Assembly (NCBI GenBank): GCA_051201585.1
Contig: CP179198.1
Location: forward strand, 496,001 to 560,000
Source: UBA868 sp016776875
GTDB lineage: Bacteria; Pseudomonadota; Gammaproteobacteria; Arenicellales; UBA868
Direction of reading: 5' to 3'
DNA length: 64,000 nt
Made by a program: the position numbers and the translations under genes. Below the pieces are notes generated by a model, which did not search any database, was not told the DNA's origin, and saw only the letters and a program-made list of their open reading frames with translations. The first letter of the stretch is position 1, and each line of letters opens with the position of its first letter. This document shows positions 1 through 9,451 of this stretch, piece by piece.

Positions 1-590
1 TTCAGTCCGGAGCTGTGAATAATGCCGTGGTTAATTACCGTGACTTCACCCGGGGCAAGTTCAATATCTAAAGCGGTTGAGTCGTCGAATGGCTCATCAA
101 TAAACTGGGCGCGCGATAAGATGCTTTTGGAATCATGCCCCTCCTGATGTGAGAGTAATGCCCATTTGTGTGAGCCGGGAATCACGCGAAGACATCCGCT
201 ATCGCGGGTCGCGGCACTCAATGCGAGCCAACAGATTGCCAGGAAGGGTTTCAATTTAATGTAGGCCGTATCCTGATGCCAAGCTGCATGCTGACCTGTA
301 TTCGACTCTTTGATTCGGAATGTGGAATTCCAGTGGAGTAGATTACGGCCGAGAAGATCTTCCATCAGGTTCAGGAGGCGCTCATCCCTGGACAGGCGAT
401 CAACAGCAGGCAAAATCAGATTAGCTTTGAAATCAAGTTGTCCGGCCAGTTCAGGATGACGGGCTTCAAAGTCTTCAACTTGCGCTCGAAGCGAAATTGC
501 CTCATCGGTGGCCAAGATTCGAACGGGCGGCAAGAAGCCAAACTCGTCAAAATGTTCAATCTGACTCTGGTTAAGAAGCAAAGTCTTCAT
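1..590 (-). CDS. Phytanoyl-CoA dioxygenase (PhyH) family protein, C-terminus beyond window
   Basis: The reverse strand reads from an ATG at 590 to the window edge (196 codons) without a stop, so the C-terminus is cut off. The protein has the PhyH look: a metal-binding H-x-D in WHQDTAY, then CWLALSAATRDSGCLRVIPGSH, and near the edge VINHGIIHSSG, which should carry the distal histidine. PhyH proteins are Fe(II)/2-oxoglutarate oxygenases that hydroxylate small molecules; the substrate here cannot be read. It is divergent from the dmdA-like gene across a 187 bp spacer, so both may share a control region. Confident of family, not of substrate. Confidence 0.85.
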   Translation of the reverse strand, partial: MKTLLLNQSQIEHFDEFGFLPPVRILATDEAISLRAQVEDFEARHPELAGQLDFKANLILPAVDRLSRDERLLNLMEDLLGRNLLHWNSTFRIKESNTGQHAAWHQDTAYIKLKPFLAICWLALSAATRDSGCLRVIPGSHKWALLSHQEGHDSKSILSRAQFIDEPFDDSTALDIELAPGEVTVINHGIIHSSGL

Positions 591-777
591 CTGTTGGCCT
601 TCCGTTAGGGATATCCTGATGGTGTTTGTTCGAAATAAGCGCGCCTAAAATTGTAAAGTATTTTCGTCAGGTGATGATTCCGGGCTAAAAACCAGTTTTT
701 ATCAAAAAATAACTGGTGCGTTTGTCTCGGCAAAGGTATGATTTTGTGCGCATAAAAACATCCGGATTTCCTGAAAA

Positions 778-1879
778 ATGTATCAACTGACTCCTTCCAT
801 TCGCTTGAGGCGAACGCCTTTTTCAAATCGGGTTGAGCAGGCGGGCGCAACGGCCTTCACGATTTACAACCATATGCGACTCGCCTCATTTTATGAGTCG
901 CCCGAAGCGGACTATCGACATTTAAAAAACGCAGTACAAGTATGGGATGTCTCCGTTGAACGCCAGGTGGAGGTCATAGGACCTGATGCATTGCGTCTGG
1001 TGCAGATGACGACGCCTCGGGATATGTCCAGAATGCAGGATGATCAGTGCTACTACATCCCGATGGTGGATACCCACGGCAAGTTAATGAATGATCCGGT
1101 TGCGATACGCCTGAATCAAGATCGTTATTGGCTATCGTTGGCAGATTCGGACATGCTTCTTTACTGTAAAGGCCTGGCGGCCGCTGGAAAACTTGATGTC
1201 GAAGTTTTTGAGCCTGACGTGTCGCCGCTGGCTATTCAGGGGCCCAAAGCCGACGAACTGGTTGCTCGTGTATTTGGCGAGGATGTCGTGAAAACGCGGT
1301 TTTTTAGACATACAACGATTAACTTCGAAGGCCAGGATATGATTCTGGCGAGATCGGGATGGTCCCATCAGGGGGGTTTTGAGCTTTTATCTTGATGGAA
1401 GTGAGTACGGCGAGGCGGTTTGGGACGCGTTATTTGCCGCTGGTGAAGATCTTGATGTTCGGGCCGGGTGCCCCAACTTAATCGAGCGAATTGAAGCTGG
1501 ATTGCTTTCATTTGGCAGTGATGTCACTTACGCCCATACGCCATTTGAGGCGGGGCTCACTAAGTATTGCAATCTCGACACCGTTAAGGGGTTTCTTGGA
1601 CGTGATGCCTTGATGAAGTTGAGGGATCCTGTGAGGCAGATTCGGGCATTGTCGGTGGATGGTGATCCAGTACCGCCGATTAATCATCCCTGGCCACTGC
1701 TCGATACATCAGGTTCAGTTGTGGGGCATATCTCGTCTTCAACATGGTCTCCGGATTTTGAGACTAATGTCGCCATCGCAATGGTAAACCGAACGCATTG
1801 GGATCATGGCACAAAATTAACCGCCAAAATTCCTGATAGCGAACGCACGGCGACTGTACGATCAGGATTTTGGATCTAA
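778..1879 (+). CDS. dmdA: DmdA-like tetrahydrofolate-dependent demethylase (GcvT family), frameshifted
   Basis: A GcvT/aminomethyltransferase-fold protein of about 366 residues, the length I recall for DMSP demethylase (DmdA), which moves a methyl group from dimethylsulfoniopropionate to tetrahydrofolate. The N-terminal half (RLRRTPFSNRVE, TIYNHM, QVWDVSVERQVE, DQCYYIPMVD, RYWLSLADSD, GWSHQGGFE) follows the DmdA pattern better than glycine-cleavage T protein. The reading frame breaks after GGFE at 1384-1388 (AGCTTTT). Removing one base restores GGFE-x-YLDGSEYGE, and the downstream frame (1379-1879) carries the expected GCPNLIERIEAGLLSFGSD. Next come CoA-transferase, acyl-CoA dehydrogenase and CitE-like genes on the same strand. 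It could instead be a DmdA-like paralogue acting on another methylated compound. Confidence 0.7.
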
Positions 1880-1903
1880 GGCATTTGAAAAATATTATAC
1901 GTT

Positions 1904-3034
1904 ATGGGATTACATAAAGAACTGGACGGTTTGCTTGTGGTCTCGATGGATCAAGCAGTGGCGGCACCCTATTGTGCATTGATGCTGGCAGATGCCGGCG
2001 CTCGCGTAATAAAAGTTGAACGCAAAGAAGGGGACTTCGCGAGAGGATATGACAAGGGCGCTGACGGCAAGAGCGTTTTTTTCTCTTGGCTCAATCGCGG
2101 CAAGGAATCAATCTGTGTCGATATTAAAGATGCTAACGACGAACAGTTGCTACGTTCGATGTTAAGCCGTGCCGACGTATTTCTGCACAACCTTGCACCC
2201 GGTGCATTAGTCAGGCGAGGGTTTGGTGGAGACGTTTTGCGTGAGGCGAACCCGGGTCTTATCACCTGTGAGATTAACGGCTACGGCACGACCGGGGATT
2301 GGGCGCGAAAAAAAGCCTATGACGCCTTAGTGCAGGCGGAAAGCGGTATTTTTTCTGTTAACGGAACCCATGAGCATCCCTCTCGAGTCGGGATTTCAAT
2401 TTGTGACATCTCGTCTGGGCAGACGGCTTTTTCTACGATTCTTCGTGCGCTAATACAACGAGGTGTTACAGGAGTTGGAATTGATATTTCAATATCAATG
2501 TTCGATGTGATGGCGGACTACATGAATTTTCCGTTGCTGTCACACCGCTATCTGGGTCAGGCGCCCGGACGAATGGGAATTACCCATCCCTTAATTGCAC
2601 CATATGGGGCTTACCCGGCTAAAGGCGGCCAGCAAGTGATGATTTCGATTCAAAGTGATCGAGAGTGGCAGCATTTCTGCACTCTGGTATTGAATCAGCC
2701 TGAGCTTGGTAAAGATTCACGCTTTGCAGACAATACACATCGCGTAAAGAATCGCAATGAAATGGATAAAGCGATCAATTCAACTTTCAGCGTCCACGAT
2801 ATTGATGAGCTGATTAGAATTCTTGATCAAGCGAAGATTGCAAACAGTCGACTCAGTAGTGTTTCTGATCTTTCAGATCATGAGTTGATTCGAAACGTAG
2901 TAGCTGATTTCGATGGCACTGAAGTCAGTATGGCAGATCTCCCTGTTGAGACTGATGCCGATCGACCTAGAGTGGTCCCCACTTTGGATCAACATGGGCC
3001 AGCAATTAGATCCGAATTTTCCCCAGAGCATTAG
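1904..3034 (+). CDS. CaiB/BaiF family (class III) CoA-transferase
   Basis: A 376-residue class III CoA-transferase. These enzymes transfer CoA from one acyl-CoA to a carboxylic acid through an aspartyl-CoA intermediate. Family marks are MDQAVAAPYCALMLADAGARVIKVER at the N-terminus, the FSWLNRGKESICVDI segment, and the catalytic aspartate at about residue 168 in GISICDISSGQTA. It starts 24 bp after the dmdA-like gene and 9 bp before the acyl-CoA dehydrogenase, so the genes look like one operon. It may activate the acid produced upstream (for example a methylmercaptopropionate-like or dicarboxylic acid), but the sequence does not tell which. Confidence 0.88.
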   Translation: MGLHKELDGLLVVSMDQAVAAPYCALMLADAGARVIKVERKEGDFARGYDKGADGKSVFFSWLNRGKESICVDIKDANDEQLLRSMLSRADVFLHNLAPGALVRRGFGGDVLREANPGLITCEINGYGTTGDWARKKAYDALVQAESGIFSVNGTHEHPSRVGISICDISSGQTAFSTILRALIQRGVTGVGIDISISMFDVMADYMNFPLLSHRYLGQAPGRMGITHPLIAPYGAYPAKGGQQVMISIQSDREWQHFCTLVLNQPELGKDSRFADNTHRVKNRNEMDKAINSTFSVHDIDELIRILDQAKIANSRLSSVSDLSDHELIRNVVADFDGTEVSMADLPVETDADRPRVVPTLDQHGPAIRSEFSPEH

Positions 3035-3043
3035 AAATCGAAT

Positions 3044-4216
3044 ATGAGTATAAAACCGCCTACCTATAGCCTTGATCACCCCGAGATAAGAGAGAGCGTT
3101 TCACGTCTTTGTGCTGATTTTCCCGGAGAATACTGGCGGCGATGTGACCGAGAACAGGCTTACCCCAGTGAGTTCGTGCAAGCACTGACAGCTGCCGGTT
3201 TTCTGAGCGCTTTGATCCCCGAGCAATACGAGGGTTCAGGGTTGCCGCTTTCAGCAGGCGCCGCGATTTTGGAAGAAATCCACCGTTCGGGGGGCAACGC
3301 GGGCGCTTGTCATGCGCAGATGTATACGATGGGCACCTTGCTGCGTCACGGCTCTGAGATCCAAAAAGAAACTTATCTGCCAGCAATCGCCCGGGAGAGC
3401 TTTCGACTTCAGGCTTTTGGGGTGACAGAGCCTACCAGCGGTACCGATACATCGGCATTAAGAACAACGGCGCGTCTGGATGGCGATCATTTTGTTGTCA
3501 ATGGCCAAAAAATCTGGACGTCACGATCTGAGTATTCAGATTTAATGATTCTGTTGTGTCGGACTACGCCTCAAGATAAAAGTCAGAAGAAGACGGATGG
3601 GCTTTCTGTGCTACTGGTCGATATGCGCGAGGCAAGGGATAAGACGCTGACGATCCGCCCGATTCGCACAATGATGAATCATGCGACGACCGAGATCTTT
3701 TTTGATGATATGCGGGTGCCAGCCCATCATCTGATTGGTGAAGAAGGAAAAGGTTTTAGATACATTCTCTCCGGCATGAATGCTGAGCGGATTCTGATCG
3801 CAGCGGAATGTATTGGCGATGCAAAGTGGTTTATTGAGAAAGCAACAGCGTATGCGGCTGAACGTTCAGTTTTTGGTCGGCCGATTGGCCAGAATCAGGG
3901 CGTTCAGTTTCCGATCGCGCGAGCATATGCCCAGATGCGGGCGGCGGAGCTCGTTTTGCGTGAAGCGATACAACTCTATGATGCAGGTGAGAATCCGGGC
4001 GAAGAGGCGAACTTGGCCAAAATGCTCGCAGCCGAAGCATCCTGGGCGGCAGCGGAGATGTGTGTCCAGACTCACGGCGGATTTGGTTTTGCAGAGGAGT
4101 ATGACGTTGAGCGAAAATTCCGCGAAACACGACTTTATCAAGTGGCCCCGATCTCTACCAATCTGATCCTAAGCTACGTTGGCGAGCATGTGCTGGGTTT
4201 GCCACGGTCGTACTAA
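3044..4216 (+). CDS. Acyl-CoA dehydrogenase family protein
   Basis: A 390-residue FAD-dependent acyl-CoA dehydrogenase of standard length, introducing a double bond into an acyl-CoA thioester. Diagnostic segments are FGVTEPTSGTDTSALRTTARLDGDHFVVNGQKIWTS (FAD/substrate region), AAERSVFGRPIGQNQGVQFPIA, and near the C-terminus THGGFGFAEEYDVERKFRETRL. It sits between a CoA-transferase and a CitE-like lyase. It is much shorter than the roughly 590-residue DmdC of the DMSP demethylation pathway, so I do not call it DmdC. The likely substrate is a short branched or dicarboxylic acyl-CoA. Confidence 0.9.
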   Translation: MSIKPPTYSLDHPEIRESVSRLCADFPGEYWRRCDREQAYPSEFVQALTAAGFLSALIPEQYEGSGLPLSAGAAILEEIHRSGGNAGACHAQMYTMGTLLRHGSEIQKETYLPAIARESFRLQAFGVTEPTSGTDTSALRTTARLDGDHFVVNGQKIWTSRSEYSDLMILLCRTTPQDKSQKKTDGLSVLLVDMREARDKTLTIRPIRTMMNHATTEIFFDDMRVPAHHLIGEEGKGFRYILSGMNAERILIAAECIGDAKWFIEKATAYAAERSVFGRPIGQNQGVQFPIARAYAQMRAAELVLREAIQLYDAGENPGEEANLAKMLAAEASWAAAEMCVQTHGGFGFAEEYDVERKFRETRLYQVAPISTNLILSYVGEHVLGLPRSY

Positions 4217-4234
4217 CTGTAATAAGAACCAAGC

Positions 4235-5041
4235 ATGACAGAAGAATACAACCAGAGTGCGCAGTCTCGCCGAAGTTTTATTTTTGCTCCCGGGTTGAGG
4301 CCAGAGTTGTATCCAAAGGCCTTGGCGAGCGGTGCTGATATTGTGTGTGTTGAACTCGAAGACGGGATCGCACCGCATGATAAGGATGAAGCGCGGGAAA
4401 AGACCCTGGCGCTTTTTGCTGAACCGCAGGCCAATGACGGAGTCGAGCGGATTGTTCGTATTAATTGTCTGCGGTCAGTTGTCGGGCTGGACGATGTTAA
4501 GGCAATTCTTGCGACAGAAACGCCGCCGCCGGCATTGATGCTACCGAAGGTGGTTTCTCCGGATGAAGTGTTTTGGCTTGATGATCTGCTTACTGAGCGT
4601 GGTCACGATACCCGTCTGCATATCATCATTGAGATGAATGCCGGTCTCGAAGCCGTTTTTGACATTGCCCGATCGAGTTCTCGTATCGATGCGCTGTTCT
4701 TTGGTGGAGTGGATATGGCGGCAGATCTGAGATGCAAGAATGCTTGGGAGCCGTTGCTCTATGCGCGATCCCGGGTTGTGCATGCCGCCGCCAGTGTCGG
4801 TGTGGATGCCGTGGATGTGCCTTATTTGGATCTCGAGGATTTGGAGGGTATGAAGATCCAGGCTCGCCAGGCCAGAGATCTCGGTTTTAGCGGTAAGGGA
4901 GCCATTCATCCTAAACAGATTGCTGATCTTAATGAGGTGTTCACGCCCTCGGCAGACGAGGTCGCCCGGGCTCGTAAAGTCGTTACTGCTTTTGAGGAAG
5001 CCAACACCGGACTCGTAGTCGTGGATGGAAAAGCTAATTGA
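4235..5041 (+). CDS. HpcH/HpaI aldolase / citrate lyase beta-like protein
   Basis: A 268-residue CitE-like TIM-barrel lyase. Family features are RRSFIFAPGLRPELYPKAL, the acidic metal/substrate segment CVELEDGIAP, the LMLPKV strand, IIEMNAGLEAVFDIA, FFGGVDMAADL and GKGAIHPKQI. Relatives cleave malyl-, citramalyl- or methylmalyl-CoA, producing acetyl- or propionyl-CoA plus an oxoacid. It is the last gene of the dmdA-like/CaiB/ACAD operon (18 bp after the acyl-CoA dehydrogenase) and converges with the alpha/beta hydrolase gene. A CoA-ester pathway ending in carbon-carbon cleavage is the natural reading of this set, but no hydratase is present between the dehydrogenase and the lyase. Confidence 0.88.
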   Translation: MTEEYNQSAQSRRSFIFAPGLRPELYPKALASGADIVCVELEDGIAPHDKDEAREKTLALFAEPQANDGVERIVRINCLRSVVGLDDVKAILATETPPPALMLPKVVSPDEVFWLDDLLTERGHDTRLHIIIEMNAGLEAVFDIARSSSRIDALFFGGVDMAADLRCKNAWEPLLYARSRVVHAAASVGVDAVDVPYLDLEDLEGMKIQARQARDLGFSGKGAIHPKQIADLNEVFTPSADEVARARKVVTAFEEANTGLVVVDGKAN

Positions 5042-5120
5042 AAAGCCGGTGGTCCGGGAGATGCAGCGAATTCTCTCCGTGGCGGATCGTGCCGGGATTT
5101 AGATTGTTAAAACCACGCGC

Positions 5121-6065
5121 TTAACTGAAACACGCGTTGAGCGCGTCAGCGCCATCACGCAGTGCTTCGGTGGCCTGATTGAGCATACGGCTGTAATGGA
5201 TAAAACTATGCAGCACCCCCGGATAGATTTTCAAAGTCGCTGGCCGACCCTCTCTTTCCATGGCCTTGTAAAGCGCTATCGAATCATCCTGTAGCGGGTC
5301 GCATTCGGCCGCTGCGATGAAGGCGCGTGGTAGTAAGCTGATGTCTCCTTTTAAAACATTGAATCGAGGATCATTTCTGTCGTGGGCGTCGCCCAGGTAA
5401 CTCGTCAGGTAAAACTCTTTTTCCTCGCGGGTAAATTCGAACTCCGCGTTGCCGTACTGCTGCCAGGATGCTGACTCGGTAAGGCCGTACGCGCCGTAGT
5501 AAAGGAGCAGGAACTGAATCAGTCCAGAACTCTGCTGGTGACAGAGTTGGGTGACCGAAACCGCCAGGTTTGCACCAGCAGAATCCCCCCCAATTCCAAG
5601 CCTGGCGCTATCAAGCCCGTGATCTGGACCGTGAGCCTGTAACCAGTCGAGCACGGCTCGCACTTCATTGATCGCCACTGGAAACTTGTATTCGGGTGAG
5701 AGCGCATAGTCGACGCCAACAACCCGAGCGCCAGAGAAGTCAGCCAGCAGCCGCATCACCCGGTCATGGGTTTCAAGATTCCCGAGGATCCAGCCGCCAC
5801 CATGAAGGTATAAAAGAGTGGGCCCCTCATCTAGATCACTTGGCTTGTAAACACGTATCGGTATATCCCGTACCGGTCCCGCAACGTGTGTGTTTATTAC
5901 ATCATGCATCTCAGGCTTGATTTCGTTCCACCAGGCGCGCTCGGCGTTATACGCATCTCGAACTCCGTTGAGAGTGAGGTCTGCTACGTCACTCGCCCCG
6001 CCAGTTAGCGTCGCGCGTTTTTCCATGACCGCGATCATCTGGGGATCCAGCGTCACGTGGGTCAA
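5121..6065 (-). CDS. Alpha/beta hydrolase, hormone-sensitive-lipase type
   Basis: A 314-residue alpha/beta hydrolase of the HSL/acetyl-hydrolase type. It shows the oxyanion-hole motif HGGGW (from residue 88), the nucleophile elbow GGDSAG (159-164, Ser162), and a C-terminal histidine in GVLHSFIH. It overlaps the end of the dimethylglycine-dehydrogenase-like gene by 4 bp (ATGA), so it is translationally coupled to the betaine operon. This suggests an ester or acyl conjugate of a choline- or betaine-like compound as substrate (inference). No signal peptide is visible, so it is probably cytoplasmic. Confidence 0.88.
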   Translation of the reverse strand: MTHVTLDPQMIAVMEKRATLTGGASDVADLTLNGVRDAYNAERAWWNEIKPEMHDVINTHVAGPVRDIPIRVYKPSDLDEGPTLLYLHGGGWILGNLETHDRVMRLLADFSGARVVGVDYALSPEYKFPVAINEVRAVLDWLQAHGPDHGLDSARLGIGGDSAGANLAVSVTQLCHQQSSGLIQFLLLYYGAYGLTESASWQQYGNAEFEFTREEKEFYLTSYLGDAHDRNDPRFNVLKGDISLLPRAFIAAAECDPLQDDSIALYKAMEREGRPATLKIYPGVLHSFIHYSRMLNQATEALRDGADALNACFS

Positions 6066-8506
6066 CCTTTTATTCGCGAGGATGCGGGGTCATAGAGCGG
6101 CTCCAGGTGAAGTGAGCAGGGTACTCGGGTGCCGGCGATCTCCAGACTGTAAGCGCCACGCTCAAGATATTCTCGATCGACGCCTTCGGTATTCCGGACA
6201 TAACCATAACCAATTGGGCGACCGATCGTGTGTCCAAAACCTGCGCTTGTCAGCCAGCCAACGCGCTGATCATCTCTGAAAATGGTCTCGCGTCCAATCA
6301 GATTGATGTTCGAATCGTCTGTTGTAAAACAGGCGAGTTGTTTCTTCATCCCCTCACGTTTCTGTTGCAGGAGGGCTTTCTTGCCCAGGAAGTCCGTTTT
6401 GCCCGTCAGCTTGACCGCCCAGCCCAATCCGGCTTCTAAAGGGGTATGGTCTGGCGAGAGATCTGACCCCCACGCCCGGTAGCCTTTTTCAAGTCTCAGG
6501 CTTTCAATAGCACGGTATCCGGCGTTGCGAATACCGAGGTCAGCTCCCGAGGATATCAGCGCCCGATAAACATCGAGTGCGTGATCAATCGGAATATGCA
6601 ACTCGTAACCGAGCTCGCCGACATAAGTGAGTCGAACCGCCGTGATGACAGATGACGTTACTTGCAGTTGTCGTGAGGCGGCAAAGGGCAGGGCTGTATC
6701 GTCTACATTCTCCGAAGCGACGCGGGCCAGCAGTTCACGAGATCGCGGGCCCATGACGGATAAAACCGCGAAACGGTCAGTTTGATCTGTAATCCTGACA
6801 TCAAGGTGCTCTGGTAGGCTGCGCTGGATCCAGTGATAGTCATGAGTAACAAATCCAGTGCCGGTGACAAGATAAAAACGATCCGGGGCCAGCCGAGTTA
6901 CGGTCAGATCGCTTTCAATACCGCCGCGGCTGTTGAGAAGCTGGGTATAGATCACCGATCCCACTGGCCGATCAATGCGGTTAGCGCAGATCCACTCTAA
7001 AGCCCGGGCACTGTCCGCTCCCTCGACGATGAACTTGCCAAATGAGGTTTGATCAAAAACTGCAACTGCTTCGCGCGCCGCCCGGTGTTCATCGCCGGAG
7101 TAACGAACCCAATTTTGCTCACCAAAACTGTACTCGTCCTCAGGCGTTACACCCTCGGGCGCAAACCAGTTTGGCCGCTCCCAACCGAGTTTTTCTCCAA
7201 AGCATGCGCCCTGGGATTTAAGTTCTTCATATAAAGGGGAACAGCGGAAGGGTCGACCGGACTGATGTTCCTCATGCGGCCACGCCATGGTGTAGTGCTT
7301 GCCGTACATTTCATGGGTGCGCTCACGAACCCATTCGATCTCGGAATGAGGTTTGCCAAAGCGGCGGATATCGACGGGCCAAAGATCAAAAGGAGGTTCA
7401 CCTCCCGCAATCCACTGGGCCAGCGCCTGCCCAGCGCCACCTCCAGCCGCAATGCCAAAAGCATTAAAGCCTGCAGCGACATAAAAGCCGGTAAGTTCCG
7501 GCGCCTCACCCAGAATAAAGTTGCCATCAGGCGTAAAACTCTCAGGGCCATTGAGCAGCTCCTTGATACCGGCATGGGCAAGGGCGGGAACCCGCGGTAG
7601 CGCCTGTACCATCAGTTGTTCAAAATGATCCCAGTCTGAGTCCAGCAGTGAAAACGCAAAATTTTCCGGAAAGCCCGCTTGCGCCCAGCCCACCGGGTTG
7701 GGTTCGTAGCCACCCATGACAAGGCCGCCGACTTCCTCTTTGAAGTACGTTAAACGATCGGGATCCCTCAGTGTGGGAAGATCGGACGTGACACCATCGA
7801 TCGTCTCGGTAATAAGGTACTGATGCTGCACAGAGACCAACGGCACATTAACCCCTGCCAACTGACCGACTTTTCGTGCCCATTGCCCGGCACAGTTAAC
7901 CAGAATTTCGCAATCCACAGGACCCGAAGAGGTGTCGATACCGGTTACGCGGCCGTTTTCAGATCGCACACCAGTCACCTGGATATTTTCAAGAATCGTT
8001 ACGCCGTGATTGCGGGCACCTTTTGCAAGTGCTTGGGTAATGTCGGAGGGACTCGCTTGGCCGTCTGAGGGTAAAAATGCTGCGCCCAGGACATCGCTGA
8101 CATCCATCAGCGGCCATAGATCTTTTGCTTCAGATGGCGTCAGAAGATGCATTTCAAGGCCGAAACTGCGTGCGGTTGTTGCCTGGCGTGCAATCTCGGT
8201 CATTCTGGATTCATTGCAAGCAAGACGCAGACCGCCATTCATCTTCCAGCCGGTAGATAGTCCTGTTTCGGCCTCCAGCCGGTCGTACAGGGCGACAGAG
8301 TTGCCCAGTAATTGGGTAATGCCGGCTTGTGAGCGCAGTTGGCCCACTAATCCGGCTGCGTGCCAAGTACTGCCGCTGGTCAGTTGGTGTCTTTCCAGCA
8401 GCAGCACATCTTTGTACCCCAGTTGGGCCAGGTGATACGCTGTCGAGCATCCGGCGATTCCGCCACCGATGATTACGACCTGGACGTGTCGCGGCAGGGT
8501 TGTCAT
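6062..8506 (-). CDS. Dimethylglycine/sarcosine dehydrogenase-like FAD protein with C-terminal GcvT domain
   Basis: An 814-residue fusion of an N-terminal FAD-dependent amine oxidoreductase (VVIIGGGIAGCSTAYHLAQLG, residues 10-30) and a C-terminal tetrahydrofolate-binding GcvT-type domain (about 440-814; LGYELHIP, SLRLEKGYRAWGSDL, TPLEAGLGWAVKL). GSTWHAAGL at 45-53 contains the histidine (His49) that binds FAD covalently in dimethylglycine and sarcosine dehydrogenases. Such enzymes demethylate N-methylglycines and pass formaldehyde to folate. The open frame continues upstream to 8605, but the ATG at 8506 has a GAGGAAG ribosome site and avoids overlap with the kinase gene. Its place behind proXVW fits betaine catabolism. 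Confidence 0.88.
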   Translation of the reverse strand: MTTLPRHVQVVIIGGGIAGCSTAYHLAQLGYKDVLLLERHQLTSGSTWHAAGLVGQLRSQAGITQLLGNSVALYDRLEAETGLSTGWKMNGGLRLACNESRMTEIARQATTARSFGLEMHLLTPSEAKDLWPLMDVSDVLGAAFLPSDGQASPSDITQALAKGARNHGVTILENIQVTGVRSENGRVTGIDTSSGPVDCEILVNCAGQWARKVGQLAGVNVPLVSVQHQYLITETIDGVTSDLPTLRDPDRLTYFKEEVGGLVMGGYEPNPVGWAQAGFPENFAFSLLDSDWDHFEQLMVQALPRVPALAHAGIKELLNGPESFTPDGNFILGEAPELTGFYVAAGFNAFGIAAGGGAGQALAQWIAGGEPPFDLWPVDIRRFGKPHSEIEWVRERTHEMYGKHYTMAWPHEEHQSGRPFRCSPLYEELKSQGACFGEKLGWERPNWFAPEGVTPEDEYSFGEQNWVRYSGDEHRAAREAVAVFDQTSFGKFIVEGADSARALEWICANRIDRPVGSVIYTQLLNSRGGIESDLTVTRLAPDRFYLVTGTGFVTHDYHWIQRSLPEHLDVRITDQTDRFAVLSVMGPRSRELLARVASENVDDTALPFAASRQLQVTSSVITAVRLTYVGELGYELHIPIDHALDVYRALISSGADLGIRNAGYRAIESLRLEKGYRAWGSDLSPDHTPLEAGLGWAVKLTGKTDFLGKKALLQQKREGMKKQLACFTTDDSNINLIGRETIFRDDQRVGWLTSAGFGHTIGRPIGYGYVRNTEGVDREYLERGAYSLEIAGTRVPCSLHLEPLYDPASSRIKG

Positions 8507-8555
8507 GTTGATAGTCTTCCTCGGGAATTTGTGGTGTGGTCGTCTTTGAATACTT

Positions 8556-9431
8556 TCAGGCGGAAAAAGAATTCCATTGCTGGTCAAACCGCTCCAGGTT
8601 TTCACGGGTGTACTCTACAAAGTCGAAATCGAGCTGGGAGTGAATTTCCGATACCATGCTCCAAAGTGTTTCCCTCAGTAATGACGCACACTTCATCGCC
8701 TCAAATCCATGCCGGGTCTGATCAGAAACGGGACCGTTAAAGTAGCGCTGCAGGAGCCAATCCTCCTGATTTCGGGTGAGACCGTTATTCGATGCCAGAT
8801 TGGCGAGATCAAAAAGGGGACTGTTGTAGCCAGCGTAGTCCCAGTCAATAAGCCAGAGCCGGTTGCCATCGTCGATAAAGTTTGCAGCCAGAAGGTCGTT
8901 ATGTCCGTAGACGATATCAACCGGTCCGACGGCCGCCTCAAGAACTGCACCTTTTTCCTGTAGCGTGGGCAGCATGTCGCTCAAGCGACTGCCATCATTT
9001 CGGAGTGTCGCAAGGTAATCGCGGATGACGTGAAAGACCCAGAAGATAAGAGCCGGACCCCGGATCTGTTGGGCCAGATCCCGATGACAGGTGTGCAGCA
9101 TCGGCAAGATTCGCTCAAGATATGCATCCTGCCTGATTTCTGTCTCAGTGAGGGTTTTTCCGTCGATAAAATTAAGGATCAGCACTCCTGGCGCGTGGTA
9201 TGCCACGTCGGGGGAAAGACCGACTTTGGCTGCCGCGATACTGGCCTCAAGTTCGTTAAATCGCATCACGCCATGGAGCGGAATATCGTTACCCATGCGG
9301 ACAAAGAATTTTTGACCTTGATTGGTTACAACGAAATTCTGGTTGGTGATGCCGCCCTCGATGGGTTCAAGCGTGATACCCCCTTTCCAGAAGTCCAGTT
9401 CCTGTATCTGATGTTCAATTGTTTTACGCAT
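8556..9431 (-). CDS. Choline kinase/aminoglycoside phosphotransferase-like kinase
   Basis: A 291-residue small-molecule kinase of the APH/choline-kinase/LicA class. The Brenner-type catalytic motif HNDLLAANF is followed by the metal-binding LIDWDYAGYNSPLFDLANL. The N-terminal lobe has GGITNQNFVV and KFFVRMGND, resembling the choline-kinase nucleotide site. I place the start at ATG 9431, 20 bp after the permease stop; the open frame upstream of it runs into proW. It sits between a betaine-type ABC transporter and a demethylating flavoprotein. It may phosphorylate an imported amino-alcohol or trap the substrate, but choline itself is only a guess. Confidence 0.82.
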   Translation of the reverse strand: MRKTIEHQIQELDFWKGGITLEPIEGGITNQNFVVTNQGQKFFVRMGNDIPLHGVMRFNELEASIAAAKVGLSPDVAYHAPGVLILNFIDGKTLTETEIRQDAYLERILPMLHTCHRDLAQQIRGPALIFWVFHVIRDYLATLRNDGSRLSDMLPTLQEKGAVLEAAVGPVDIVYGHNDLLAANFIDDGNRLWLIDWDYAGYNSPLFDLANLASNNGLTRNQEDWLLQRYFNGPVSDQTRHGFEAMKCASLLRETLWSMVSEIHSQLDFDFVEYTRENLERFDQQWNSFSA

Positions 9432-9451
9432 AGCATTGATCCACGGTTGTC

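Noticed and set aside
590..778. Glycine or other riboswitch in the phyH-dmdA spacer
   Set aside because: No paired domains or conserved core that I can recognise; only A+T-rich promoter-like sequence.
1384..1388. Programmed ribosomal frameshifting in dmdA and the other broken genes
   Set aside because: No slippery heptamer with downstream structure was seen, the breaks need mostly one base removed, and eight unrelated genes share the AGCT context; error is simpler.
3813..4166. Plus-strand open frame inside the acyl-CoA dehydrogenase gene
   Set aside because: Arginine/serine-rich shadow of the real gene in another frame, with no family resemblance or ribosome site.
3044..4216. DmdC of the DMSP demethylation pathway
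   Set aside because: Only 390 residues; DmdC belongs to a longer (about 590-residue) acyl-CoA dehydrogenase class.
7147..7581. Long minus-strand frame inside the FAD/GcvT gene
   Set aside because: Out-of-frame shadow; the dehydrogenase frame has clear family motifs over the same bases.
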